Below are positions 23,968 through 32,163 of a stretch of DNA of 37,936 bases, piece by piece. A program made the position numbers and the translations under genes. The notes below the pieces were generated by a model. The model did no database searches and was not told the DNA's origin. It worked only from the letters and a program-made list of their open reading frames with translations. The stretch comes from Ignavibacteriales bacterium (GTDB lineage: Bacteria > Bacteroidota > Ignavibacteria > UBA10030 > F1-140-MAGs086): NCBI GenBank assembly GCA_018335975.1, contig JAGXRH010000057.1, positions 1-37,936 on the forward strand, written 5' to 3'. Numbering within the stretch: the stretch's first letter is position 1; every line of letters starts with the position of its first letter.

Positions 23968-26406
23968 ATGAAAGTCTCTCTTAACTGGCTCAAAGAATTT
24001 GTTGATTTCGATTTGACCTCGGAAGAACTTGCGCATCAATTAACAATGCGCGGACTTGAAGTGGAAAGCATCGAACATCTCGGCGACAAGTATAAAAATT
24101 TTGTCATCGGCGAAGTTCTTGAAGTTGCAAAACATCCGAACGCAAATAAACTTTCCGTTTGCAAAGTTGATGTTGGAAATGATTTTTTGAAAATTGTTTG
24201 CGGCGCGCCCAATGTTGCACCGCAGCAAAAAGTTGTTGTCGGACTTGTCGATGCAGTTGTTCCTCGCAATCAACACGACCCGAATGGAAAACCGTTTGTC
24301 CTTTCACACGTAAAAATTCGCGGTGAAGATTCGTTCGGAATGATTTGCTCTGAGTACGAACTGGATTTAGGGGATGACGCAAACGGAATTTTAGTTTTAG
24401 AAAACAATGTTCATGTCGGAGTTCCATTCGCTAATTATCTTGGACTTACCGATACAGTTTTTGAAATCGGTGTTACTCCAAATCGCCCGGATTGTTTGAG
24501 TCATATTGGTGTTGCGCGAGAAGTTGCTTCACTTGTCGGAAAGAAATTAAAACTTCCCACGATCAAAATTTCAGAAGCAAAACAAAAAGCGAGTGAAGTT
24601 GCTACGATAGAAATACAAAATGCTGAACTTTGTCCGCGATATTCTTCGAGAGTTTTGTTCAACGTAAAAGTTTCCGATTCGCCGAAATGGTTGAAAGAGC
24701 TACTCACCGCCGTTGGAATTCGTCCCATCAATAATATTGTTGACGTTACCAATTTTGTATTGCTTGAAACGGGACAACCGTTGCACGCATTCGATTATGA
24801 TAAACTTGCGAAACATAAAATTGTTGTGAAGAATGCAAACGAAGGCGAAATATTCACAACACTCGATGGAAAAGAACGCAAACTGAAATCTGAAACGCTG
24901 ATGATTTGCGATGGAGAAAAAAATGTTGCAATTGCCGGCGTGATGGGAGGAATGAATTCCGAAATTTCCGAAACGACAAAAAACGTTTTGCTTGAAAGCG
25001 CGTATTTCAATCCAAGGAGTGTTCGGCGAACTTCAAAATATTTGGGATTGAGTACCGATGCGTCGCAACGATTTGAACGTGGAACAAATCCCAACATCAC
25101 GGAATACGCTGCAACTCGCGCTGCACAACTTATGAATGAAATTGCGGGCGGAGAAATTCTCTCCGATTCGATTGATATTTATCCGAATGAAATTCATCCG
25201 AAAGAAATTACACTTCGCGTTGAACGAACAAATAATATTCTCGGAACTACTCTCACAAAACCGCAAATAAAAAATTGTTTGACTTCGATTGGCATTGAAG
25301 TGAAAAAAAATGAAGATGATTTGTTGTGTAGCGTTCCAACATTTCGTCCGGATATTTTCGAAGAAATTGATTTGATTGAAGAAGTCGCGCGCGTGTTTGG
25401 TTACGATAACATCGAAACGAAAATGCGAGCGAGTATTCAGTTTTCTGATAAGTCACCAAAAGTTGAAATTGCTGATGAACTGCGTGAATGGCTTGTCGGA
25501 AGCGGATGGAATGAAATTGTTGCAAACAGTATGCAAGAAAAATCCGTAGCACAATTATCTTTAGAAAACATTGTCGAAATGTTGAATCCGATTAGCAAAG
25601 AAATGGCGGCTTTACGAACAAGTTTGATTCCGGGAATGTTGAATATCATTCGCCACAATATTTTTCAAAGCCAAAAAAATCTTCGCTTGTTTGAATTCGG
25701 GAAAAACTATTTCCGTAATGCTTCGTTTACAAATACATTCGTTAAAAATTATCTTGAAGAAGAACATTTGCTTCTCGCAATTTCCGGAAATGCAAATCAA
25801 ATAAGTTGGGATACAAAAGAACGAAGCGTTGATGTGTTTGATATAAAAGGCGAAGTGGAAACATTGTTTTCCAAATTAAATATTGGAAATGTAAATCTTG
25901 AACCACTTTCCTCACAAAATATTTTTCTTGTAGAAGCAATGACAATTTCCTTCGATGGAAAACAAATTGGTTTGTTGGGAAAAATTCGTTCTGACATTTT
26001 GAAAAAGTTTGATGTTGAACATAATGTTTTTGTTGCAGATATTTTCGTTGAACAACTTCGTGAATTAAAAAAGCAAGAACGAAAATTTGTCCCACTTCCG
26101 AAGTTTCCAACTGTTCAGAGAGATTTTGCGTTTGTAGTGAATGAACATCAGTCCATCGGAGAAATGCTTGAGGCGTTGAAAACATTCGGTCGAAGACTCG
26201 ACTCGTCGAGCGGCGAGATTGTTCGTTCCGTGAATATTTTCGATATTTATCAAGGCAAAGGTTTGCCCGATGGAAAAAAGAGTTGCGCTTTTTCGGTGGA
26301 GTTTCGTTCCGATGAAGCAACGCTCACCGATGAAGTTGTAGAAAAAATTTCAAGAACAATTGTTTCGGAAATTCAGAAAAAATTTAACGCAGAATTACGC
26401 GCATAA
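23968..26406 (+). CDS. pheT: Phenylalanyl-tRNA synthetase beta subunit
   Basis: Non-catalytic and editing subunit of PheRS, 812 residues, full length. It starts MKVSLNWLKEFVDFD. An OB-fold tRNA-binding domain follows (about 40-150, HPNANKLSVCKVDVG). Then come B3/B4 editing domains (to about 390; VGVTPNRPDCLSHIGVAREV, GVMGGMNSEIS), B5 (400-470, PTFRPDIFEEIDLIEEVAR), the catalytic-like core, and a C-terminal FDX-ACB domain (720-812, VQRDFAFVV). It abuts the DUF2442-like gene with no gap, so three toxin-antitoxin-type genes separate it from pheS. Confidence 0.96.
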   Translation: MKVSLNWLKEFVDFDLTSEELAHQLTMRGLEVESIEHLGDKYKNFVIGEVLEVAKHPNANKLSVCKVDVGNDFLKIVCGAPNVAPQQKVVVGLVDAVVPRNQHDPNGKPFVLSHVKIRGEDSFGMICSEYELDLGDDANGILVLENNVHVGVPFANYLGLTDTVFEIGVTPNRPDCLSHIGVAREVASLVGKKLKLPTIKISEAKQKASEVATIEIQNAELCPRYSSRVLFNVKVSDSPKWLKELLTAVGIRPINNIVDVTNFVLLETGQPLHAFDYDKLAKHKIVVKNANEGEIFTTLDGKERKLKSETLMICDGEKNVAIAGVMGGMNSEISETTKNVLLESAYFNPRSVRRTSKYLGLSTDASQRFERGTNPNITEYAATRAAQLMNEIAGGEILSDSIDIYPNEIHPKEITLRVERTNNILGTTLTKPQIKNCLTSIGIEVKKNEDDLLCSVPTFRPDIFEEIDLIEEVARVFGYDNIETKMRASIQFSDKSPKVEIADELREWLVGSGWNEIVANSMQEKSVAQLSLENIVEMLNPISKEMAALRTSLIPGMLNIIRHNIFQSQKNLRLFEFGKNYFRNASFTNTFVKNYLEEEHLLLAISGNANQISWDTKERSVDVFDIKGEVETLFSKLNIGNVNLEPLSSQNIFLVEAMTISFDGKQIGLLGKIRSDILKKFDVEHNVFVADIFVEQLRELKKQERKFVPLPKFPTVQRDFAFVVNEHQSIGEMLEALKTFGRRLDSSSGEIVRSVNIFDIYQGKGLPDGKKSCAFSVEFRSDEATLTDEVVEKISRTIVSEIQKKFNAELRA

Positions 26407-26424
26407 TTTCAAACAGTAATCACG

Positions 26425-26730
26425 ATGGAAAACGATAATTCCAATTCGATTGAATCATTATTAAACACATTGTGGGAAAAAATTCGCCAAGCCGGAGATA
26501 CGATTTCCGTGTTACGCGAAGATAACCGAATGCTTTCGATGAAATTGGAAGAAGCGAATCGTGAATTGTTGAAAGCGCGAACGACGCTTGAAGAACTTCA
26601 ACAATCGGGAACAACAACATTTCCCTTGTTCGATATGAATGGAGGAAAATCGTTTAGCAATGATGAAGTGGAGAAGTTAAAAACGCAAGTTAAAAATTTG
26701 CTCGCGATAGTGAATACGCATTTGGAATAA
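26425..26730 (+). CDS. Small coiled-coil protein upstream of zapA
   Basis: Protein of 101 residues. Residues 10-60 form a clear coiled coil (VLREDNRMLSMKLEEANREL), and residues 78-100 form a second helix (VEKLKTQVKNLLAIVNTHLE). I do not recognise a named family. The position between pheT and zapA, five bases before zapA, and the ZapB-like shape suggest a role with ZapA in FtsZ-ring organisation. That is inference from context only. Confidence 0.7.
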   Translation: MENDNSNSIESLLNTLWEKIRQAGDTISVLREDNRMLSMKLEEANRELLKARTTLEELQQSGTTTFPLFDMNGGKSFSNDEVEKLKTQVKNLLAIVNTHLE

Positions 26731-26735
26731 TATTT

Positions 26736-27017
26736 ATGGAAACACGAAGCGTAAAAGTAAAAATCTTCGGAACGGAATATCCTCTGCGCGGTGAAAGCGA
26801 GGAGATGACGAAACAAGTTGCGAAATACGTGGACGATATGATTCACAACGTTCACGAAAAAATTCCTGAACAATCGCCGCTAACAATTGCCGTACTTTCC
26901 GCGTTGAACATTACCGAGGAATTATTTCGCGAACGACAGCAGAAAAATACATTGCCAAGCGAAATGAACGGCGAAGTGCAGCAAATGATTCGTTATCTCG
27001 ATTCATGTTTGCAATGA
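26736..27017 (+). CDS. zapA: Cell division protein ZapA
   Basis: Protein of 93 residues with the ZapA layout. The N-terminal beta part SVKVKIFGTEYPLRG is followed by EEMTKQVAKYVDDMIHNV and IAVLSALNITEELF, then a C-terminal coiled coil. ZapA bundles FtsZ protofilaments at mid-cell. A structured RNA resembling 6S RNA follows, an arrangement also known in gammaproteobacteria (zapA-ssrS). Confidence 0.9.
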   Translation: METRSVKVKIFGTEYPLRGESEEMTKQVAKYVDDMIHNVHEKIPEQSPLTIAVLSALNITEELFRERQQKNTLPSEMNGEVQQMIRYLDSCLQ

Positions 27018-27060
27018 ACAAAAATTCTCTGTAAGTTTGCTACGGATTTATAAAATATTT

Positions 27061-27303
27061 CCGCACCATATACGGCAGTTCTATTATAAAAGAACCTTAC
27101 AAGTAATTCTAATAGGGAACTTGACTCTCGTAACGACGAAGAATCCTCCTTTTCCGTATCATTGGAAATGTGCTGCGACGACTTCCGATTTCGGTCGGGA
27201 AGAGCGGCTGCGTGGAGTCTGATGCGTTCAGGCAAGCAACCACTGTATTGTGAAGAGGTTCTTTCATACAGGGAATTGAGGTATGTGTGTGCGGATTTTT
27301 TTT
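27061..27303 (+). ncRNA. ssrS: Rod-shaped RNA, probable 6S RNA
   Basis: The 5' arm pairs with the 3' arm over a long distance: CCGCAC with GTGCGG, CATATAC with GTATGTG, CAGTTC with GAATTG, AAAGAACC with GGTTCTTT and TTACAA with TTGTGA. A largely unpaired central region follows (about 27105-27116 against 27229-27248). Then come GAAC/GTTC and GACTC/GAGTC stems and an apical hairpin (CTTCCGA with TCGGGAAG). The 3' end is GCGG followed by eight T, an intrinsic terminator. A rod with one central bubble just downstream of zapA fits 6S RNA, which sequesters housekeeping RNA polymerase. At about 243 nt it is longer than the usual 180-200 nt. No long reading frame is compelling here. Confidence 0.68.
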
Positions 27304-27307
27304 GTCC

Positions 27308-27372
27308 TTCGACTTCGTATCACTGCGCTCAGGGCGACGTCGTCAGTTTGAGCGCAACGAAGTAAAGTCGAA
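27308..27372. repeat. SERSE-type palindromic repeat upstream of coaE
   Basis: Left arm TTCGACTTCGTATCACTGCG with GCTCA; right arm TGAGCGCAACGAAGTAAAGTCGAA. The arms are inverted copies with a few mismatches. The inner word GCGCTCAGGGCGACG matches the copies inside purL. This is the intergenic form, between the 6S-like RNA terminator and coaE. Confidence 0.8.
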
Positions 27373-27385
27373 AACTTTTTGAAGT

Positions 27386-27991
27386 ATGATAGTTATTGGT
27401 GTTACCGGCGGAATCGGAAGCGGCAAATCGCTCGTGTGCAGAGCGTTTCACGAGAAAGGAATTGCAGTGATTGATGCCGATTCACTTGCGAAGGAATTGA
27501 TGAACACCAATCTTTCATTGCGAAAACAACTTCAAGAAAAATTCGGTAACGATGTATTCGCGATTGATTCTACTCTTAACAAAACATATCTCGCTGAAAA
27601 AGTTTTTGCAAATGAGCAACAACTTGCACTTCTCAATTCCCTCGTTCATCCCGTTGTAAGAAAAGAACTCGAAGACAAAATTTTCTTCTATGAAAATGAA
27701 AACAAACATTCATTTATCATTATTGAAGCCGCTTTGATTTTTGAAGCGCATATCAACGAATTGATGGATTACATTCTCGTTGTTGATGCAGAGGAAGAAC
27801 TTCGTATTCAACGTGTGATGAAACGTGATTCGACAACACGTGAAAAAGTTATCGAGCGAATGAAAAGACAAATGCCAGCAAAAGAAAAACGCGAATACGC
27901 AGATTTTGTTTTGGAAAGCAACGGAACGAAAGAGGAATTGAAAGAACGAGTAGATTTTTTTTACAATTTGTTTAAATCATTATCAAATTAA
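27386..27991 (+). CDS. coaE: Dephospho-CoA kinase
   Basis: Last step of coenzyme A synthesis: phosphorylates the 3'-hydroxyl of dephospho-CoA. The protein has 201 residues. It has the P-loop GVTGGIGSGKS (6-16), the substrate motif VIDADSLAKEL (residues 29-39) and LVHPVVRKEL. IIEAALIFEA and a lid region follow (RVMKRDSTTREKVIERMKRQ). The start ATG lies 13 bp after a palindromic repeat, and the stop two bases before another repeat element, so it is probably transcribed alone. Confidence 0.95.
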   Translation: MIVIGVTGGIGSGKSLVCRAFHEKGIAVIDADSLAKELMNTNLSLRKQLQEKFGNDVFAIDSTLNKTYLAEKVFANEQQLALLNSLVHPVVRKELEDKIFFYENENKHSFIIIEAALIFEAHINELMDYILVVDAEEELRIQRVMKRDSTTREKVIERMKRQMPAKEKREYADFVLESNGTKEELKERVDFFYNLFKSLSN

Positions 27992-27992
27992 A

Positions 27993-28068
27993 CTTGGTGT
28001 CTTCGTGCCTTGTCTACGACTCGTAGAGGTGGTAAAAAATTTAAACACCAAGACACAAAGGCACAAAG
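27993..28068. repeat. Inverted octamer element with a nested palindrome
   Basis: The left part reads CTTGGTGT, CTTCGTGC and CTTG. The right part reads ACACCAAG, ACACAAAG and GCACAAAG (28045-28068), the same octamers on the other strand. Inside, at 28013-28027, a perfect 7-1-7 palindrome (TCTACGA-C-TCGTAGA) sits between CCTTG and GGTGGTAAAA, as though inserted there. The element fills the coaE-argD gap. A sister copy lies at 29677-29740. Confidence 0.85.
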
Positions 28069-28074
28069 AAATGT

Positions 28075-29280
28075 ATGGACAATTTTCAAAAAGAACACGA
28101 ATTATTTTTCAATACCTACAAACGGCTGCCACTCGAGATTGAAAGCGGCGAAGGCTGTTATTTATTTTCCAAAGATGGAAATAAGTATTTGGATTTGTTT
28201 GGTGGACTTGCCGTAAATTCGCTCGGATATTCTCATCCGAAAATAATTGAAGCGATAGAAAAACAAATTCGCAAATACAATCACCTTTCCAACACCTTCC
28301 TTCAAACGCCACAAGTTGAACTCGCAGAACTTCTTTTGCAACAAACGAAATACAAGAAAGTATTTTTTACGAACAGCGGAACAGAAGCGATTGAAAGCGC
28401 GATGAAACTTGTTCGGAAATGGGGAAAGAAAAAAAATAAAGTGAACGTGTTCGGAATGTCCAACGGATTTAGCGGAAGAACGTACGGCGCGCTTTCGATT
28501 ATGGACAAGGAAAAATACAAAAGCGGTTACGAGCCGTTTCTTCCGAATACAAGCGTGATTCGTTTCAACGATGTTGATGATTTGATTTCCAAAGTAAATG
28601 AAACAACTGGAGGAATATTTTTGGAATTTATTCAAGGCGAAGGAGGAATTGTTCCGGCATCGAAAGAATTTATTGAACAATTATTTTTGTTGCGAGAGAA
28701 GTTTGATTTCCTCATTATTGCAGATGAAATTCAAGCGGGGATTGGACGCACGGGAAAGTTTTTTTGTTTTGAACATTACAATGTGCAACCGGATGTTATT
28801 TGTTTTGCAAAAGCAGTCGGCGGCGGACTTCCCCTCGGAGGAATTTTAGGAAATGAAAAAGTCGCTGATGTTTTTACTGTCGGAGTTCACGGAACAACAT
28901 TTGGCGGAAACCCCGTTGCGTGTTGTGCTGGAATTGCAACTGTGAAAGAAATTCTTGAAAATGGAATTATGCAAAATGCGATTGAAGTTGGAAATTATTT
29001 TTTGGAAAAACTTTGTATGTCGAAAAATAAGTTTCCGAATTTCATAAAAGAAGTTCGTGGAAAAGGAATGATGCTCGGCGTAGAACTTACCCACGATGGT
29101 TCAACAGTTGCAGAAAAAATGTTAGAGAATGGCGTTCTCATTAATTGTACGAATGTAAATGTACTTCGTTTACTTCCTCCGCTCATTCTTTCAAAAGAAC
29201 AAGTTGATGATGCGATGAAAGTGTTTGAGAAAGTATTTTCTGAATTTTCTGAGAATAATTTTCCAGTAACAGCAAAGTAA
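28075..29280 (+). CDS. argD: Class III PLP aminotransferase, acetylornithine type
   Basis: PLP-dependent aminotransferase of 401 residues. It shows TNSGTEAIESAMKLVRKWG (99-117, PLP phosphate site), the DEIQAGIGRTGKFF motif with Asp217, and the Schiff-base Lys246 in FAKAVGGGLPLGG, then GTTFGGNPVACCAG. This pattern is that of acetylornithine/succinylornithine aminotransferases of arginine synthesis. Related enzymes (ornithine, 4-aminobutyrate, LysW-type) cannot be excluded without other arg genes nearby, and none are in the window. It is flanked by two copies of the same inverted octamer element. Confidence 0.82.
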   Translation: MDNFQKEHELFFNTYKRLPLEIESGEGCYLFSKDGNKYLDLFGGLAVNSLGYSHPKIIEAIEKQIRKYNHLSNTFLQTPQVELAELLLQQTKYKKVFFTNSGTEAIESAMKLVRKWGKKKNKVNVFGMSNGFSGRTYGALSIMDKEKYKSGYEPFLPNTSVIRFNDVDDLISKVNETTGGIFLEFIQGEGGIVPASKEFIEQLFLLREKFDFLIIADEIQAGIGRTGKFFCFEHYNVQPDVICFAKAVGGGLPLGGILGNEKVADVFTVGVHGTTFGGNPVACCAGIATVKEILENGIMQNAIEVGNYFLEKLCMSKNKFPNFIKEVRGKGMMLGVELTHDGSTVAEKMLENGVLINCTNVNVLRLLPPLILSKEQVDDAMKVFEKVFSEFSENNFPVTAK

Positions 29281-29338
29281 AATTCACAACGAGAAAATTA
29301 TTTCTTTTTACTTTCCTATATTTTTACCGTTAGTATAA

Positions 29339-29461
29339 ATGAAATTCACTCAATACTTTCTTTTCACTCGTAACAGAAACGATAGATATTTACGAGTGAT
29401 TTTATTGGAAGATAAAGAAACGATTCATAACGCATTTTTTGACCGTTCATTTAAGGAATAA
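29339..29461 (+). pseudogene. DUF4258-like toxin remnant with a central deletion
   Basis: A 40-codon frame starting MKFTQYFLFTRNRNDR and continuing YLRVILLEDKETIHNAFFDR. From memory, the first part resembles the N-terminus and the second the C-terminus of a small family of DUF4258-like proteins about 75-80 residues long. Here the two join directly, as if some 35-40 residues were lost in frame. It ends three bases before a DUF2283 gene, a frequent partner. I read it as the decayed toxin-side member of a pair, but it may still be translated. A TATATTTTTA box lies 22 bp before the start. Confidence 0.55.
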
Positions 29462-29464
29462 CTT

Positions 29465-29674
29465 ATGCAAATAAAATATTTTCACGATACCGATACCGCT
29501 CTTGTTACGTTGACAGATAACGAAGTTGTTGAAACACGCGACCTCGACGAAAACATTCTCATTGATTTGGATACGAATGGCGCTGTTGTCAGTTTCACGA
29601 TTGAACACGCAAAACAACGAGCGGATATTACAAATTTTTCTTATCAACAAGTTGCTGAACATAGTTTCGCGTAA
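29465..29674 (+). CDS. DUF2283 protein (antitoxin-like)
   Basis: Protein of 69 residues with the DUF2283 pattern: MQIKYFHDTDTALVTLTD (beta hairpin), VVETRDLDENILIDLDTNG and AVVSFTIEHAKQRADI. Members are usually encoded next to DUF4258 proteins and are thought to act as antitoxins; direct evidence is limited. It starts three bases after the upstream remnant. An inverted octamer element begins three bases after its stop. Confidence 0.8.
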   Translation: MQIKYFHDTDTALVTLTDNEVVETRDLDENILIDLDTNGAVVSFTIEHAKQRADITNFSYQQVAEHSFA

Positions 29675-29676
29675 AA

Positions 29677-29740
29677 ATTTAGTGTCTTTGTGATTTGGTG
29701 GTAAGAAAGAATTTAAACACCAAGACACCAAGGCACAAAG
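29677..29740. repeat. Inverted octamer element upstream of nadB
   Basis: Left arm of three 8-mers (ATTTAGTG, TCTTTGTG, ATTTGGTG) and right arm of three 8-mers on the opposite strand (ACACCAAG twice, GCACAAAG). Both arms share strict 8-bp period. It can form a hairpin across a short A/T loop. It is the same element as at 27993-28068, and the two bracket argD and the DUF2283 locus. Confidence 0.88.
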
Positions 29741-29748
29741 AAAATCAT

Positions 29749-31362
29749 TTGGAAATTAAAACTGACATACTCGTTATCGGCAGCGGCATTGCGGGACTTT
29801 CTTATGCGTTGAAAGTTTCGGAGCTTGCTTCGGTTGCAATCATTACGAAAAAAGAAAAAGCGGAATCGAACACAAATTACGCACAAGGAGGAATTGCTTC
29901 TGTTGTCGGTACGGACGATTCTTTTGAAATGCACATTCAAGATACGCTGAGTGTCGGCTGCGGTTTGTGTCATCGCGACGTTGTGGAATTAATGGTGAAA
30001 GAAGGTCCCGAACGCATCAATGAACTAGTCGAAATCGGCGTTCACTTTACGCGCAAACAAAATAAATTTGATATTTCGCGCGAAGGAGGACACTCGCGCA
30101 ACAGAATTTTACACGCCGCAGATTTAACGGGAAAAGAAATCGAACGCGCGCTTCTCGAAAAAATTTCCGAACAAAAAAACATTACGATATTTGAAAATCA
30201 TTTTGCGATTGATTTAATTACGGAACACCACCTGAAAAAAAAGAAATCTTCTGACGAAAAAAAACATTGTTACGGCGCGTACGCTCTCGATGAAGATGAA
30301 AATGTCGTGAAAACTTTTCTTGCAAATGTAACGATGCTTTCAAGTGGTGGCGCGGGACAAGTGTATTTGCACACCACGAATCCACCGATTGCTTCGGGCG
30401 ATGGTTATGCAATGGCGTATCGTGCCGGTGCAAAACTTTCCAATATGGAGTTTATCCAGTTTCATCCGACAACGTTGTATCAATCCGGTTCGCCGGCGTA
30501 TTTAATTTCGGAAGCGGTGCGCGGTTTCGGTGGAGTGTTGCGAACGACAAGCGGTGAAGCGTTTATGAAAAAATATGATGAACGCGAATCACTTGCGCCG
30601 CGTGATATTGTCGTGCGAGCGATTGATACGGAATTAAAAAAAAGCGGCGATGAATTCGTGGAACTTGATGTAACACATCTTCCTTCAGAAAAAATAAAAG
30701 AACATTTTCCGAACATCTACAAAAAATGTTTGGAAAAATTTAAACTCGATATTACGAAGGAAAAAATTCCCGTTGTTCCCGCAGCGCATTATGTGTGCGG
30801 TGGAGTTGTTACGGATGTTCTCGGAAAAACTTCGATTGAAAATTTATTTGCGTGCGGTGAAGTTGCAATGACGGGAGTGCACGGCGCAAATCGTTTGGCG
30901 AGTAATTCATTGTTGGAAGCGGTTGTGTTTTCTCATCGCGCGAGTTTAGGAACAAAGCAACAATTACAACAAAAGTTTGAAAATGTTTCTGTTCCTTCGT
31001 GGGATGAAAGCGGAACGGTGAATAATGAAGAATGGATTTTAATTGAGCATAACAAAAAAGAAATTCAACAAACAATGTGGGATTATGGTGGCATCGTACG
31101 TTCTGATTTACGTTTGCAACGTGCGTTACGTCGTATAGAATTTTTGCGTGAAGAAATAACAGAGTTTTATCGTCGCACAAAAGTTTCGGAAGGATTGATT
31201 GAGTTGCGTAATTTAGTTCTCGTTGCAGAACTTATTGTCCGCAGTGCATTGCAGCGAAAAGAAAGTCGCGGGTTGCATTACACAACAGATTTTTCTCAAA
31301 CCGATGAAACGCTGTTGGGAGATACAATTATATTTAAGAAAGAAGAACCAAAGGAATTTTAG
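29749..31362 (+). CDS. nadB: L-aspartate oxidase
   Basis: FAD enzyme that oxidises L-aspartate to iminoaspartate for NAD synthesis. I choose TTG 29749, giving 537 residues beginning [20 protein letters not shown]. An upstream TTG (29695) would put 18 repeat-encoded residues in front. It shows the dinucleotide fold GSGIAG (11-16), [53 protein letters not shown] and [15 protein letters not shown], all NadB/SdhA family signatures. A C-terminal helical domain follows (about 420-530). No nadA or nadC is visible. The stop codon lies inside a heptamer repeat array. Confidence 0.93.
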   Translation: MEIKTDILVIGSGIAGLSYALKVSELASVAIITKKEKAESNTNYAQGGIASVVGTDDSFEMHIQDTLSVGCGLCHRDVVELMVKEGPERINELVEIGVHFTRKQNKFDISREGGHSRNRILHAADLTGKEIERALLEKISEQKNITIFENHFAIDLITEHHLKKKKSSDEKKHCYGAYALDEDENVVKTFLANVTMLSSGGAGQVYLHTTNPPIASGDGYAMAYRAGAKLSNMEFIQFHPTTLYQSGSPAYLISEAVRGFGGVLRTTSGEAFMKKYDERESLAPRDIVVRAIDTELKKSGDEFVELDVTHLPSEKIKEHFPNIYKKCLEKFKLDITKEKIPVVPAAHYVCGGVVTDVLGKTSIENLFACGEVAMTGVHGANRLASNSLLEAVVFSHRASLGTKQQLQQKFENVSVPSWDESGTVNNEEWILIEHNKKEIQQTMWDYGGIVRSDLRLQRALRRIEFLREEITEFYRRTKVSEGLIELRNLVLVAELIVRSALQRKESRGLHYTTDFSQTDETLLGDTIIFKKEEPKEF

Positions 31363-31404
31363 ATTTTATATTTTACATTTTATATTGAACAGTTTAAATT
31401 TGAA
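31356..31404. repeat. Heptamer array (ATTTTAT-type) at the nadB stop
   Basis: Seven consecutive 7-mers in register: ATTTTAG, ATTTTAT, ATTTTAC, ATTTTAT, ATTGAAC, AGTTTAA and ATTTGAA. The first contains the nadB stop codon. The units differ at the same few positions, which separates the array from plain AT-richness. Confidence 0.72.
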
Positions 31405-31430
31405 TTAGAATAACATTCCAACACAACACT

Positions 31431-31458
31431 AATCAGTAATCCAAAATCTGTAATCTGT
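31431..31458. repeat. Heptamer array (AATCTGT-type) before the AhpD-like gene
   Basis: Four 7-mers in register: AATCAGT, AATCCAA, AATCTGT and AATCTGT. It ends four bases before the start of the next gene and so occupies the position where a ribosome binding site would be. It is a separate array from the one at the nadB stop. Confidence 0.7.
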
Positions 31459-31462
31459 TTTT

Positions 31463-31807
31463 ATGGGAAAAAAGAATAAAGAATTTCAAGAATTTCGTTC
31501 GAAGATGAACGAGAAAATATTGAGTGAAGGAAATCGCGCCGTGAAAAGATTTTTCGGCGTTGATACACTCACGTACGAAAAAGGCGCGCTCGATGAAAAA
31601 ACAAAAGAAATGCTCGGTCTCGTTTCTTCGATGGTGTTGCGCTGTGATGATTGCATTGCGTATCATATCGAAAAATGTAAATCTCTCGGAACAACACGTG
31701 ATGAAATGTATGATATATTTTCCGTTGCATTGACCGTTGGCGGTTCGATTGTGATTCCGCATTTGCGAAGGGCGGTTGCGTTTCTGGATGATTTGGAAGA
31801 AGAATAG
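31463..31807 (+). CDS. AhpD-like / carboxymuconolactone decarboxylase family protein
   Basis: Helical protein of 114 residues with the AhpD-type redox motif: Cys61 and Cys64 in LRCDDCIAYHIEK, followed by His68. The family includes peroxidase-type alkylhydroperoxidases and true decarboxylases. The CxxCxxxH pattern favours a thiol-redox role. The C-terminal part (YDIFSVALTVGGSIVIPHLR) is the standard helix pair. It is followed 20 bp on by a SUI1-family gene. The substrate is unknown. Confidence 0.83.
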   Translation: MGKKNKEFQEFRSKMNEKILSEGNRAVKRFFGVDTLTYEKGALDEKTKEMLGLVSSMVLRCDDCIAYHIEKCKSLGTTRDEMYDIFSVALTVGGSIVIPHLRRAVAFLDDLEEE

Positions 31808-31827
31808 CGTAGAGCAGTGATATTAAA

Positions 31828-32073
31828 ATGAAAATTGATGGCGACAAAAAATCTCTTCGAATTCTTCTTGATACAAAAGGAAGGAAAGGAAAAGTGGTAA
31901 CGATTATTTCCGGCTTTCAACATAATCCAAATGTGATTGAAGAAATTGCAACAATCTTAAAACAACATTGCGGCGCCGGTGGAACGGTGAAAGGGAGAGA
32001 TATTGAAATTCAAGGAGACCAGAGGAAGAAAGTTGAAGAGAAACTTATTTTACTAAACTTTGTTGTCAAATAA
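31828..32073 (+). CDS. SUI1/eIF1-like (YciH) protein
   Basis: Protein of 81 residues with the SUI1 fold pattern: RILLDTKGRKGKVVTIISGF, IATILKQHCGAGGTVKGRDI and EIQGDQRKKVEEKLILLNF. This matches the bacterial YciH family related to eukaryotic eIF1. It is proposed to influence start-site selection at the 30S subunit, though its role in bacteria is poorly defined. The family usually has about 105 residues; this one lacks the variable N-terminal tail. Confidence 0.85.
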   Translation: MKIDGDKKSLRILLDTKGRKGKVVTIISGFQHNPNVIEEIATILKQHCGAGGTVKGRDIEIQGDQRKKVEEKLILLNFVVK

Positions 32074-32095
32074 CATTTAGAAAGAATTTTAAATC

Positions 32096-32150
32096 GGTTG
32101 GTGGTTAGTGGTTTGAGGAATAAATTTCACAAACCTCCAACCCAGAACCA
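32096..32150. repeat. Inverted heptamer element before the methyltransferase/MTHFR gene
   Basis: Three 7-mers (GGTTGGT, GGTTAGT, GGTTTGA) at 32096-32116 are followed by three on the opposite strand (CAAACCT, CCAACCC, AGAACCA) at 32130-32150. The sequence can fold back as a hairpin. It ends 13 bases before the GTG start chosen for the next gene. The unit is the same as that of the array inside that gene at 33085. Confidence 0.82.
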
Positions 32151-32163
32151 CTTTATTATAAAC

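Noticed and set aside
27162-27365. Open frame of 67 codons across the 6S-like RNA
   Set aside because: It crosses the RNA stem, the terminator and a palindromic repeat. The pairing evidence is stronger than any coding signal.
28010-28216. Open frame of 68 codons between coaE and argD
   Set aside because: Its first half is the octamer repeat element, and the rest overlaps argD in another frame.
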